Below the pieces are notes generated by a model that saw only the letters and a list, made by a program, of their open reading frames with translations, was not told where the DNA came from and made no database searches. The position numbers were made by a program, and so were the translations under genes. From assembly GCA_973895155.1 (NCBI GenBank), contig OZ316896.1, forward strand, positions 3,658,001 to 3,722,000: a DNA stretch of 64,000 bases, in the 5' to 3' direction. The stretch comes from Marsupella aquatica. Lineage: Eukaryota; Marchantiophyta. Below are positions 43,985 to 56,339 of the stretch, one piece after another. Positions within the stretch are counted from its first letter, which is position 1. Each line of letters opens with the position of its first letter.

Positions 43985-44265
43985 TTTTGGAGCATGCAAT
44001 TGTATGTAGGGTAGCCACAAGGGAACAATACCCAGGGATTGGAAAGGGACCCAGACCAGGAGGGAGAGAGGGTTGAACCAGGGCCCCAAAGCGGATCAAC
44101 CAGGGGTTGAGGAGAAACTAGGGGTCCCACCACTACACCCCACCTACCCTTCCGTACACACACATAGCCTCCACACCCCTTGTGTGTGGAGGGGGATTGA
44201 GCCTAGGACCTCACAGTTATAGGCGCATCCCCGGCCAACTAACCAAAGCCAGGTGGTTGGTTTCC
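43985..44265 (-). mobile_element. tRNA-derived SINE
   Basis: Read on the minus strand, the head (about 44265-44190) contains an A-box-like TGGTTAGTTGGCCGG, an anticodon-arm-like GCGCCTATAACTGTG (TAT in the loop), and a B-box-like GGCTCAATCCC. It looks derived from a tRNA, perhaps tRNA-Ile(UAU). A body of about 200 bp follows and ends in a short A-rich tail (aaaaaagagag) at about 43985. Pol III internal promoter, unrelated body and A tail together are the SINE layout. Confidence 0.6.
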
Positions 44266-44399
44266 TTAATCTTCCTACAAGCCTGAATGCTCACTCTTGA
44301 ACGTGAATAGAGATAAGAAAAAAAGTATTGCAAAAGAATCTATGGTGTTCCCCATCATCTTTGCCCCATCTCTCTTTTCGGTATTGACTTCACTTTCAG

Positions 44400-44880
44400 T
44401 TTTTTTTAATATTTTTTTACTAACCTGTCCCCCAAACTACCCAATATTACTAATGTGCCCCTAATCAAAATTCATTATCAATTCACCCCCAATTTTGTAT
44501 TTAATGTAGTACTAACTCGTACATGGGTTTCCATTGCCATGGGGCAACTTGCTACTGGCTAGCCTTAACCCACCACCACCCCCCTCAGTCCTTCTTCTTC
44601 TTCCCCGCTGTGTTTTCCTGAGTTAAAATGACACCAAGAGTGTCAGATCTTTGTGAGGGGAGTGCGGAGCAAAACATTACATGTTTTTGCCCCTCCAGGA
44701 CCTGTGGTGGTGACTTTCAACGGGGAAGGGGAGCCAAGGGGGCTCACATTGGGTTAAGGTTAGCCAGTAACCAATTGCCACCCTACACAGGAACATGTAT
44801 AAAGTTAATACTACCTCAAATACAAAATGGGGGCGGTTGATAATATTGGATAGTTTGTGGGACAGGTTAATAGAAAACTA
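44400..44880. mobile_element. Second MITE of the Mutator-like family, larger interior
   Basis: The left arm tttttactaacctgtccccc...acccaatattactaatgtgc matches the 28113 element. The right arm ends gtgggacaggttaatagaaa and is inverted. The right arm lacks an internal stretch, and the interior differs from that of the first copy. Target duplication is not clear. Confidence 0.7.
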
Positions 44881-44999
44881 TTTGTTATTATTAGTTTTTG
44901 TCCTATCCCTATTTTTGGTATGCATTTTACTTTGCATTTTGTCATCATTAGTTTTGTCTATATCTAGAGTCATGGTCTAGTGTCTTCACTCTAGAAGTA

Positions 45000-47490
45000 T
45001 AGACCCCAATTCTAGCTTGTGTTGACTCTTTATAAATAAGATCTCTGACAAATCATCATCTTGCTTAGGTGGTGTACGTTGCCATATGAAACCTTAACTG
45101 AGGTGATCTTTCTCGGTGTGTTCCCTCATCCATCTGCTTGGATAAACAAATTGATATTATTGTATTAATTTATAATTAACCCAAATCCTGTGCTTAATAC
45201 ACGTCGTCCAACAAAATTCTCAGCGAGATTTTTTATTTTGTTGGAGTAAGCTAGGCACTGCGGCAACATCAACTAATGACAAAAGAAAAAACCTTGAAAG
45301 ATGCATCGTGGCACCCTCTCGTTGGGAAAATCCTACACAGAGAGAAGGATAGAGGAGGAAGAAAATAAGCATGATGATGAAAGGGTGCAGGTTGAAAGGG
45401 GAGAGAAATTGCAGGAACAAAATAAACCTCTGGGCTTGTTGTGCCAAGTCTCCACCAGCACATGCTCTCATTATCTCTCAAGTGGCTTCGTAACAATGAA
45501 CTTGAGTTCCTTCACACAATCAGACACTTGCTTGCGTATATAGTATGCATCACAACTAACGTAGCCAAGTCTCCAGATCCAGTTAGCCTAACTCTGGTTA
45601 GAGTAGTTATTCTGAACCTAAGAGTAATGTCCAACAACATCTGGTGAATATTGCAAGATTGATCCTTGGGGGTCTCACTTTTGCAAGAACAACACAGTCA
45701 TCTGCTGCGACAACACATAGGCTTTTTTTAATTGGTAGGGTAGACATAAAATGGTTTTTAAGAACATTAGGGTTTTTGAACGCAATGTTGTATATGGTTT
45801 ATACGTTTGTAATCAACCTACAAAACATTTCAGGCGATGTGAGGGGCTCGATATAGTGAGACCCCTGAGCTCACTTGAAAGATCTTGTTTCTACAAGGAG
45901 ACTTTTATCTCATGGCTATTTTTCCATTGTTTACTCAATCAAATGGCCTATAATTGATGCCATTGGAAAGAGCAACTTGAGACTCTTTCCACCCACATAA
46001 TCTGTGCTGATAGAATACAAATAGAGAAGGGGGGGGGGGGGGAGTTTAGTAGAGGTGCAAGCTAATAAAAATTGGACGCCATTGGTTTGTAGAGTGCAAT
46101 CCTTGTAGCGTACTTACATGGATCTTTTCTTTGCCACAGTCACCTCCTTAGGTGTGCTCTTGTCTTGGTTAAGTAGCCACCAAATCCCCTTTGCAACTCT
46201 ATCTTTCCTGCTTTGGGCTAGTAACTCAGTTTTGCACCCGCTGCACATTGTTTCAATCAGGTTGTTGAGCTCTTTCCATTGAATGCTTAGATAAATGACT
46301 ATTTTTTGTTTGAATAGCAATGTCCCTCCGTGTGGCTGCACATACCCTGTTTCAAGAGTTTGAAGTTCCTATTTTCTCCTATTCTTTCCTGGCTCTAGGA
46401 GCACAGAGGACCCCAATTCCCCTCCCAACTTGAAATATAGCTCTCCTGGTTCTCTCCATATGACTCTTCCTCCAGCTTCCCCAGACCCTTCCAGTTGTCA
46501 CCTTAGGCAGAGTCATCTTTGGACGTCTTAAGAGCCTTGCTAAGAAATCTGGCCTCGAAGTGTCCCACCAAACCTCTTTTGCCCTATAAAATATGCCAGG
46601 CAACTACTTTAACTTATCAATTCTCTTTTACAATAATTAATAAAAACTACTGGGCTAATTGCAGAGTTGGGCAACTGGGACCCTCTACACACAAACCAAA
46701 CCCAGAACAAATTTGGAAGTAACCAAGGCGAAAACAGGGCAAAGCCCATACAACAACAGGAAACCTGAAAGTGGTTGACCATGAAAAACTGTTCAGAACA
46801 AAGACCAGCTAGTCTCAAGGAAAAAGTCACCTGAAAGGGTAGCAACAATACTTCAAAAAAACAATCAAAGACGAAACAAGAACCCAAGTGAAAATCACGG
46901 TTTGCCATTAACAGAGCCAACCAGTACCAGAGAAGCCAATCTCAATGTGTTTCCTCCATAGAAAATTGTCATATGAGAAATGAATGGAATCTAGTAGAGA
47001 AAAATTGCCACAGAAAAGCAGTCCCATGCAACTGGTTTGAGAAAACTTTCAATCAGTTTATAGTTTTCCTTATAATTTTGAATACAACTCCTATGTGTGC
47101 AAAGGCCCTCTAGAGATGGGTTGGAGCAGAATCTGGGTGTTAAGCATTGAGATAGGTGGCAGGGCTGTGGTGCGCTGGTTGGGCCAATTGCCTTATAACT
47201 AATCTCTCGCACATGAAAATTTTGTACAATTACATGACCGATCAACAATAGTCATCAAGTTTACTTGCCCAAACTTGCGTACTTGCCCTGCATTTGAGAT
47301 AATAACTCACCCTGCATTTGAATAGAAATACTGGTAGACTTTTGTGGTTTCCCCTGGTGGTTTCAGTCACTTAGGTGTAGCTTCAGATAAGTGACCAGAA
47401 AGCTCTGGGCAGGGTCACAAGTAAAAAAATCAATGGTTCATAAATAGTGGCCACTCCACTAACTCAGGAGGTCAATCAACTGGCTTCCAC
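45000..47490. other. Repeat-rich intergenic region, no gene seen
   Basis: 45230-46000 is a diverged copy of the repeat at 14920-15980. Poly-G tract at 46029-46042. Minus-strand frames at 46114-46603 are broken and may be LINE debris. No gene supported. Confidence 0.5.
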
Positions 47491-47493
47491 ACT

Positions 47494-49196
47494 ACCATAT
47501 TAAATATGGGGTAGTTTGGGGGACGCATTATGATTAATTTTGTTTGGGGGGCATGAGTCATCGAACTCGACTACCTTAACCCTTAGCTCCGGCGTTACTG
47601 ACTTAGATGTCGAGCTCCCTTATGGTCTAGGCCCGGATAGGCCATTCGGGGAGGACTTAGCATGGGGAGACTTGTGGGCAATGTGGCGTGGCACTGGCAA
47701 AGGCAAGGCGCTAAGTTGGTGACGCACACTAAGGACTTAGACTAGCTAAGGGCTGGTCGGGTCAAGGGGGAAGGGGTTGGGTTCAAGATCGACTGTCCGG
47801 ACCCCCAGACGGACTTTGAGTTCTGGTGGCTTGAGTGAAAGCTCCTCTTGGGCCCAAGGCCAATGGAGTTGACTTTATGGGCAACGGATGCTTGGGGCAT
47901 GAGTGATGGCCTAATCCGGGTTTGGCCGATCGGGGGCCTCGGGCGACGATGGGATCTGAGAGCTCAGGCATGAGCATTGAGTTGGCCCGATTGCAACGGG
48001 CTAAGGCACTCCGCTTGCGGACGCCTAACTAGAAAGTTATGGGCATTGTCAGTTGGTCCGCGCCCAGACATGCGGGTTGGGGTCCAGGTGGGGGGCCAAA
48101 ATTTGGGGACCAAAGTTGGTCAGGGGGTGGCAGGTCTCCAGAAGGGTAGTGGTGTCTCCCTGGGGGCTAAAGAGCGAGCCAAAATTGTGGGCCGTGGCGG
48201 TCGCGACACTAAGGGAAAATGTCAAACTAAATGACAATAAGTTCTTAACGGGAAGTCTGTTGGGGGACTTCTTGGGTGTGTTAGAAAGCTCTCAAGGAGG
48301 GCTACATCTACATGAACTCAACTGGGTCTAGGGGTGCCATAGGTTCTTGGGGCTTGCAGGGGCTATCTCGCCCGCTTGCCAAATCCAGCCGAAATAGCAG
48401 CTAAGCCGCGTTTAGTCTCTCAAGGAAGCTTACGTTGGGGAGGCAAGGCCAAGTAGGCGTGGAGGTAGAGTTACAAGGGCACTTGGCCCCTAGACCATGA
48501 GTGGGGCGAGAAACAAGAGTTGGTTGCTATAGTTGGGGCCATTCTAGCCCCAACGTGTTGGAACAAGTTTGAGACAAATTTTAGGACAAGTTATGCTATT
48601 TGGGCCATGAACAAGTCCTAGGGGCAGGGCGGTCAGTTGGTGATGGATAGGTTCGAGGGGGAACCCTGGTTGTGCCCAAGGAAGGAGTTGTTCTGGATGA
48701 ACAATGGGTATTGGCTCTGGTTCCGGTTTATGGCATCGGGAGGACCTATCGTTGACCTACTTACCAATGTCTATTGAGCTTGAGTTAGGATGCTAGACTT
48801 GGGAGATCTAGATCCTGAAGGGTTACTTACCGAGACGCTTGGTTGCTTGTGAAAACTGTGAGGACCGTTGAGTAGTGGTCGAGCTTAGGGGCAAGTGCGG
48901 TTTCGTATGGGAGGGGCCTCAGGTGGTGCAAGGGACACCAGGTTGCTTGCCCAAGGTATTCCTTGGAGGCGTTCGGGCACCAGGGCACTTAGGCGTGGGT
49001 GCTGGGATTGGTGGGGTGCTGGGTGGCAAGGTCTACCACTGCATGTCAATAATATTGCGTAGTTTGGGGGACGCATTGTGATTAATTTTGTTTGGGGGGC
49101 ATGTCAATAATATTGGGTAGTTTGGGGGAAGCATTGTGATTAATTTTGTTTGGGGGGCATGTCAATAATATTGGGTAGTTTAGGGGACAGGTTAGT
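47494..49196. repeat. 58-bp tandem array made of a MITE end, split by an insertion
   Basis: The unit gtagtttgggggacgcattg ... attaattttgtttggggggcatgtcaataatattgg recurs with a period of 58 bp (gcatgtcaat at 49041, 49099, 49157). One unit lies on the far side of the insertion, at 47510-47555. The final unit ends in ggggacaggttagtataaag, the terminal sequence of the MITE family. Confidence 0.85.
47556..49040. mobile_element. 1485-bp insertion flanked by GCATG direct repeats
   Basis: The segment interrupts one 58-bp unit between gcatg and tcaataat, with GCATG at both edges (47551-47555, 49041-49045). It is visibly more GC- and G-rich than its surroundings. I see no transposase, tRNA primer site or long ORF. 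The ends begin AGT and end ACT, not TG...CA, so it is not a standard solo LTR. It is an unclassified mobile element or a relocated fragment. Confidence 0.65.
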
Positions 49197-49319
49197 ATAA
49201 AGCTCTTACTAAGTCAATTCACATCAAACTTTGAGATTTGAAATGCCCTATTATATTTTCTCTATTTGCTTATGGGACACTAAAATGAAAAGTGTTACTT
49301 GATAGTTTCAGTGAGTGAT

Positions 49320-49680
49320 CCAGAATGACGATTGACCTTGATAGACTTTTAATCACCATACCCAGGTTGACCTTGCTAGACCTTTAATCGCCATACCCAG
49401 ACTGAGTGATCGAGACAGTTGATTAACCTTGATAGACCTTTAATTTCCATACCCAGACTCAGTTGATTGACCTTGATAGACCTTTAATCCCCATACCCAG
49501 TGATCCAGACTATTGATTGACCTTTACAGACCTTTAATGACCAGACCCACATTTACCTCGCTAGACCTTTAATGACCAGACCCACATTTACCTCGCTAGA
49601 CCTTTAATGACCAGACCCACATTTACCTCGCTAGACCTTTGATGACTATACCCAGATTTACCACGCTAGACCTTTACCCA
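49320..49680. repeat. Minisatellite upstream of PPAN, units about 37-60 bp
   Basis: Repeated forms of gaccttgatagacctttaat and catacccaga pass into a more regular array of tagacctttaatgaccagac / ccacatttacctcgc, at least ten units in all. The first part overlaps a copy of the GGGGTCCATCAAG dispersed family, from which the array seems to have grown. Confidence 0.85.
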
Positions 49681-49767
49681 AAACCTCTGTTTTATGAAAA
49701 ACCTTTCATCGGTGTTTTACATTTGACGAAGTGCTGTGTTTCCGCCGAAGTGCTACTGTTCGTTGGT

Positions 49768-49808
49768 GTTTAGGGTTTAGTCTTAAGGGTTTAGGCGTGT
49801 AGGGTTTC
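49768..49808 (+). promoter_or_regulatory. Telo-box cluster upstream of PPAN
   Basis: TTTAGGGTTTAG, AAGGGTTTAGG and GTAGGGTTTC lie about 135-170 bp upstream of the start codon. These are telo boxes on the minus strand, typical for ribosome-biogenesis genes. An (ACTC)n run follows at 49831-49852. Confidence 0.65.
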
Positions 49809-49940
49809 ACGAGTGACATTCGCTCGACACTCACTCACTCACTCACTCACTCTCCTTCACCCTGTGATCCGTCTCGTCAACATTGAAGGGCAGCGTTTCG
49901 AGTTTCCGATTCTTCTGTGGCTCTAAATCAGTAAGAATTC

Positions 49941-52900
49941 ATGGCTCGCACGAGAAGGGTATGTTTCTTCGAGCCTTCTCGCTTCTCACCCCTTCGCTTG
50001 AGAGTCCAGAATTTCGGTGCTCGATGAGAGACAAATCGTGCCGTTCTTGAGATTGTTGCGGATTTTTGACCGATGTTTCTCTTCGCTGCAGAGGAAGAAG
50101 AGAACTCATGTTGCGCAGCAGCCGGAAGGAGAAGGGGGTGCGCCTGGTGAAAAGGTGCCTAAGAGTTTTGTTTTTGCTCGTGGTAAACTACCTCTGCTAC
50201 TCCGGCAGCTGCAACAAGATTTGCGCCAGGTTATGCTGCCCCACACTGCGTCAAAGCTCAAGGTATTCTCTCAGAGAAGTATCTGTTCTGTGTCTTTGAA
50301 CCCTAAATGATGATAGACCTTACTGGATTTATGCAGTGCCACCGAATTCAGAATTTCCATATGATTAGCGCTCAAATTAGAGTATAAATTTTTGATCAGA
50401 ACAAGCAGGTGGTTGAAATTGGGAAATATTCCTTGAGAAGCTAGAAGGATCGTGGAAAGTAAGTTTGTTTGCATGGTGGATTGTAAAAGTTTCGGCTGTC
50501 AATTCTCAACAGTCCACACAGTGTTATGCTTTTATATCTTCACACGCCGGTGACGCTATTTGAAATCGGTGGGAATTGACGTTAACGCAGGAGACTAGTC
50601 GGAACACAATTAAGGACTTTGTGCACGTCGCGGGCCCCCTTGGCGTCTCTCATTTCTTGATTATCTCTCACACCAAAAATGCAGCTTACCTGAAAGTCGC
50701 CAGGGCTCCTCATGGTCCTACCCTCACTTTCAAGATTCACAATTACTCCCTAGCGGCAGATATTCATCGCGCGCAAATAAGGCCCCGAGCCCCTTCCTCC
50801 ATCTACCAAAGCCCACCTCTGGTAAATTTTTGAGTTTTCTAGCATTTTCTCCTTTCGTGTTCAGTGTTCAGTAGAGTTTGAATGTCATGAACAATTTGAG
50901 GATTTCTTGATGAGTCAGATGACGTAAAGGTTAAATATTTGCGAGTGTGTGGTGCCTGCAAGAAGCTCTCCTGGTGGCTGCGCCTGTGAAACTCTGATCA
51001 TCTGATTTTGTTTTGATTCTTTTCCAGCTGATAGTTTCCTGATTTATGGGGATAAGTTCTTGATTTTTCATTGATTGTAGGTTGTTCTTAATGGCTTTGG
51101 AGCAGCTGAGGAACAGTTGAAACTTATTCAGATCATGTTTCAAAACATGTTTCCAGTGATAAATGTGCACACTGTACGTTCCTCCTGTCGCACACTTGCT
51201 CTCCTCAGTATGTGCAGTTTAATTTGTTTGAAAAGTAATGTGGATGGCACACCTTCCTCCCCATCTGTTGTCTTGCGTTCAGATTTGTGTAGATTAAGAG
51301 CAATTTGTCATTCGCCTTTTGAGAGACCAGGAGGAGACTGAGGCTGTATCTGCGACATTCATAGACATGAGCTCGAACTGACTAAATTGAATCTTGCAGG
51401 TGAAACTAGCAACCTGCCAAAGAATATTGCTTTTGAACTATGACAAAAACACTAAGTGCATTGATTTACGCCACTATTCTATCTCTGCCCAGCCTGTGGG
51501 TGCTTCGCGCAGCATTAGAAAGCTTGTTCAGCGGAAAAAATTACCAGACCTAAGTGGCCTGGGTGACGTTAGCGAGTTTGTTACCAAGTAATCCTTTTTC
51601 CCATGCATAGTCATACCCCTCTGGTCATTGTACCTTTTGTAAGTTCTCTTGTTTTATTTATTGGAATGAATAAAGACGTAAGGTTGCAATACTTTCATAA
51701 GCTTCATTTTGTTCATTTATTGTAAATCCCATCTTTTTTTTTGTTTCCAAGGGACTTGCTCTAATACCGCATGTGCCTTACCTTGCAGATCTGGTTATGG
51801 TTCGGAAAGTGAAGTGGAAGATGAAACATCGAAAGTTGAATTAGCGGATGAGTATGGGAAGGGAAATCACGCCGCCCACCAAAGCTCTGTAAAGCTTCAC
51901 GAAGTGGGTCCACGAATGAGTCTACAACTCGTGAAAGTTGAAGAAGGGCTTTGTTCTGGAGCAGTTATGTTCCATGAATATGGTACGATACTGTTTACAA
52001 AGCAATACTTGTCATACAGGAAGGGCAAATTATTTTCGTGTTGCTTGTTGAATCTGCTTTACCTTGCCATACTTCATGTGATACTGCAGCATCTACTAAG
52101 TGATCAATGTGATTGATCTTTATCGACAGTTAAGAAGAGTGCAGAAGAAATAGCACAACTTAGAGCTCTTGTGGAGAAGCGGGAGGCTCTGCGAAAGCAA
52201 CGTAAAGCTGAGCAGGAGGCGAACGTAAAGAAGAAAGAGTACGTGAAGAGATTGGGCTTTTCTGATGCATTATGCCTGAAATCGTGCTTCAGCTGTGCTT
52301 TGTGCTGTTTCTAGTTGTTGTGCAAGCTCCTGACTGTCAATTCTTGTAATTCACAGACTTGAAAAGAAGAGTCGCAAGAAGAAGAAACCAGAAGAAGGCC
52401 AAACAGCTGAAGTGGCAGGTTCAGACAGTGATGAGGTTGTCAATGAGTATGATAAGGAGGATGATGACGCTGAATATTACAGGGAGGAGGTTGGTGAAGA
52501 GCCTGATGAAGGTATGTTCCCTTTGAGGCAATTCCATGTCAATTTCGAAGTGTAAAGACCTTTTTCAGTATGTAGAGATATTTTCTACTTCAATCTGAGA
52601 CAATTTTAACAACTAGATCGCAATAGTTGAAGTAATCTTTAGATCCCCGGATGATTGAAATCTTTGTCTTGCTTTGCAAAGTAAGTAATATGCAATGCTA
52701 TAGTTTCCCGAGTTCATAAGATGACTGTTTTGTGTCCAACACGCAGCTTTTAAGAGTGGAGCAAAAAGGTGGAATTCAAATAGACCAATGGGAATGTCAA
52801 AGAAGTACTTCGGAGGGAGAAAGAGAGCTGCCGAAGGTTCCAATCCCAGAAGGGAATCAAGAAATTCTGATGGTCATTCTGGGAATAGAAATTTCTCTGA

Positions 52901-52967
52901 TAAATCAAGAAAGAGAAATTATGGTGGAGATAATGGTAGCAAGAACAAGAAATCGAGGCAAAGCTGA
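49941..52967 (+). CDS. PPAN: Peter Pan/SSF1-like Brix-domain ribosome biogenesis factor, 9 exons
   Basis: Nucleolar factor for assembly of the large (60S) ribosomal subunit. Exons: 49941-49958, 50092-50262, 50591-50821, 51081-51173, 51400-51587, 51789-51982, 52130-52238, 52357-52511, 52747-52967. They total 1380 nt, 459 residues, in frame throughout, all GT-AG. The basic N-terminus (MARTRRRKKRTHV) leads into the Brix domain, beginning KSFVFARGKLPLLLRQL. The RNA-binding signature R101-A-P-x-G-P-T-L-T-F...YSL117 is present. Later landmarks are LNGFGAAEEQLKLIQIMFQN, RHYSISAQPVGASR, and GPRMSLQLVKVEEG. The C-terminal third has acidic patches and many Lys/Arg, as in the family. The first exon has only six codons. 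Length is usual for plant homologues. Sequence between exons carries no other gene. Confidence 0.95.
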
Positions 52968-53779
52968 TGACCAAGAGGATCTTTTAAATAGATGGTTTGA
53001 ATTTGATGCTGGTTGCACATGATTCCTAGGTATTTATTTGAAGTTGTGGCCTCGCTTGAAGTTGGGTTCATCTTGCCTGCCACTTTTCTCTTCTGGGTTT
53101 TGACATAATGGCCCCATGAGAAGTCCTCTCTGTGAAGCCGAGCAATATAATGCAATGAATACCTAGGGTCGGCAAGATACCCTGTAGGAAGGACGACAAT
53201 ATGTAGTCCAGGATTGAGCTATGCTTCAGCTAAAGCTTTTCTTGCCCTTGCACATGAGAACATTGCAGGCATTTTCCATTTCAGTGGGAGGTGAGGTTAC
53301 CAAATGCATGCACTGCCTGTACAGCAAACCTGAAGTACTTATCACTTGGTCAAAGAAATTGAAAATTTGGAATTAGTCCTGGACGACGCAAAACACGGAT
53401 AAACAAGCTTGGCTTTTTTAGTCTGAAGGTTTAGCAAAGCCCTACTACAGTTCCTGAGACCATCCTTACAGGATAAGTCGGTAGGCGTGTGGAAGCTTTT
53501 GTTGCATGTATCCGGAGCCCATTGGTGAGGATAATTTGGAATTTTGTGCCCATAATATGTTCTTCATTTTCAATGGAAATTCTCCCTCTGCAATCTGGCA
53601 GCAATGAAGAAACTCATAGCAAATCTCATTCGAGCATAGATGTGGACTATCAAAGCCTGACTAATACACAGAGCATTTGAACTCCATCTTTCTACGATTC
53701 ATACATTCATACGCTTATCTAGTTAGTTAAAATACTCATCATTATGTTCGCTTTCATTGATTTGGGGGAGCAACGAATT

Positions 53780-53990
53780 AAGGAGGAGAAAAAGGACAAC
53801 AAGAAGTTGGAGTAAGCAAACGAAGAAAGAAGTGAAATGGAAAGGTCGAAGTAAGGAGGAGAAAAAGGACAACAAGAAGTTGGAGTAAGCAAACGAAAAA
53901 AGAAGTGAAATGGAAAGGTCAAATTAAAGAGGAGAAAAAGGACAGCAAGAAGTTGGAGTAAGCAAATGAAGAAATAAGTGAAATGGAAAG
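53780..53990. repeat. Purine-rich tandem repeat, 3 x 73 bp
   Basis: The unit aaggaggagaaaaaggacaa ... gaagtgaaatggaaaggtc starts at 53780, 53853 and 53926, with little divergence. Confidence 0.9.
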
Positions 53991-55114
53991 AAAGGACATG
54001 ATTGGGTGGGCAAGCACCCAGGGACCCCTTTGTCTTTATCTAAGGACAAGGAAAGAAAGGAAAGGAAGAAAGGCTCTATTTTTCCTCAAAGAATGACAAA
54101 TGGAAAGAAAAGAAATGAAAAACAAAGAGAAAAGCTCCAAAGCTCCGTCCTGCATGTATTGTCTCACAAAACCCTAAACCCTTAGCATTCCCAAAAGTAT
54201 TGGTTAAAAGCAGATGCAAATCTCCACACTATCTGCTTACCCTGCTACATGTGGACTACCGAAGCATGTGCAGCCATGCTTGTCGTTTCCACATGCAGGC
54301 CTTACAGGGCCTGTTGGAATTGTCCCTTTGTTTTGTTCCAGTTTCAAGGTTCAAGGTTTGCAAGTTTTCAGTTTCCAGCCCTTGCTGTGGTTCTCTACTT
54401 CATATGCAGGCAGGTCTGTCTAAGGAGGAGGTTGAGGCATACAAACATCAATGTTGGCATGCCAGGTGTTTGGTTCAGGCCTGTAAAAACTCTGCACAGC
54501 CCAGAGGACAAGGAAAACATTAGGGCATTCACCCAAGGACGCCATACCCCATACAAGAAGGGAAGGAGGCTGGAAAACCACCATTTTGACTTTCACAACC
54601 AAGGAACAACCACTTCCCTCTCCTCCACTACCCAATAAATTAGTGCATACCAGGGATCAGTAGTGCTTAATAGAACTAGGTTTTGTTGGGGCTTATGTTG
54701 TACGTCTTTAGTATGACCCCCCCTCCCTCAAGGATGTTATGCAAAATAAAGCCTGAGGAGTCCTTAGGTCTGTTGTGAGTAGATTGTCCATAAAGAGTGT
54801 TACATTACCTCATTCCTAACTTAGCTACAGTACCCTTTTTAATGAAGAAAATACTTAAAAAAATCTCTTGGGATGAGTGAGAGGCCAACAACCTGAAATT
54901 TAGACAGCTTGACTTATCTGAATTCATTTTAGTCCCAGCTATGAGGGTCCCCAAAGTCTAAACCCTACAAAAATAATTGAATACATGTATGCCCCTTCGT
55001 TAATCATCTCTGTTCTTGACAACTATAGAACATTGGGTGAATACTCTCTACCCCAAAGATTTGGCAGTGAGTAAATAACAAATGTAGGACGTTGTAATGT
55101 GCGATTTGGAAGAC

Positions 55115-55270
55115 TAGCCCAATCACCTGTGCATATGCCAGGAAGGGCTCCCACACCCAGACTCTCCATGCTGGTCCTTACTTATAAGCATAACCTAAAT
55201 ATTAAAATTTTCTGCTACCAAAACTAGAATGGCCCTATGGTTTCACCGTACAAAGTAGGTCATGAATGGT
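55115..55270. repeat. Dispersed repeat, copy 2 of 2
   Basis: Same ordered motifs as 38650-38805 (cacctgtgcatatgccagga, cagactctccatgc, aagcataacctaaa, aagtaggtcatg). Confidence 0.7.
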
Positions 55271-56339
55271 CATTGGGCTTAGATCATGCATAGACTATCC
55301 CAATGCCGGAGCGTTGCACGATTGCATGCATGGCAAGGGTGATGGCAAGACATGGAGGGTGAGGTACAGATTGCAAGGCTCAGGGGCAGATGGCGAGGCA
55401 AAGGGCACATATTTGGCTGATTGGACAGTGATGAATAAATATTTTCCCAACAAACGGCGAGGATTTATTCCTGTCCACATGATATTCCATAAATATACAA
55501 TCAGCCAGAATGGGCTACATAGGATAGTGTAATGTTTGATACATAAGTACCACTTGGTAAGCTGACTGGAAAACCACAACTGAGCTGCCTGATCATAAGC
55601 GGGAACTCTCAAACCAAACCTACCCTTTGAAACCAGAGAAATATTTTATGGACCCCCAAAATGAGAAGTGTTACTTGCTGGACACCATCAGGTTTGGGTA
55701 CTTAGATTTAAGGCCTACCAATGGTCTGACTACCTCATGGGGTCCATAACACTTTTTATTTTGGGGGTCCATTGAAAAACACTTTTTATTTTGGGGGTCC
55801 ATCAAGTATATCTCTCCATTTGAAACTGAACAAGGAATGAGCTGTGGTGTCGCCAAGTCAGATTTGGTATCAGGGGTTTTACTCAGCTCAACTTTTCCGC
55901 TGCCAAGACTGATCGGAAAGTCTCAAACCTGCGTTTACAAATTGAGCTACTGCCGTGCTCAAGATCATTGCAACAGCACCCATGTGACAGATTCCGCGAA
56001 GAGGAACCGATCTTGAGGAAATGCATTTCATTCGCCGATCTTGAGGAAATGCATTTCATTCGGAGGTGTTGGTTACCAAACTTCTCCATGAATTGCTAAA
56101 TGCAGGAAAGAAGGGTAACAGATAGGCCCTCACTGTAATCGCTCCGTTGTTCAGAAAGCGGGGGGAGGAAGAGGTTTCACCGTTTCTCTCGTGGGTCGTG
56201 TCGGCATAGGACTCTCGCAAAAGCTTGATTGTACTACGAAAAAGCTTGATTGCCTTACTCTGCGTAGGCTTTGAGCTCCCAGGCCTGCTATAAGGAATCC
56301 AGCTACGGTAGCTCTTGGCCTGGGGCCTAGTCTGGAATC

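Larger units (their letters stand above)
52968..56339. other. Intergenic between PPAN and SET gene, repeats only
   Basis: Contains the 73-bp array at 53780-53990, a dispersed repeat at 55115-55270 (matches 38650-38805), a GGGGTCCATCAAG-family copy at 55640-55815 (with a short internal duplication acactttttattttgggggt), and a 28-bp duplication near 56010-56060. AAACCCTAAACCC-like motif at 54170-54182. No gene seen. Confidence 0.55.

Noticed and set aside
43441-44076. 211-codon hydrophobic ORF resembling a membrane protein
   Set aside because: It is read through a T-rich minisatellite and the SINE; hydrophobicity follows from TTT/TTC-rich codons and repeats.
47556-49040. Solo LTR of a copia or gypsy element
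   Set aside because: The 5-bp duplication fits, but the TG...CA termini are absent, so the class is left open.
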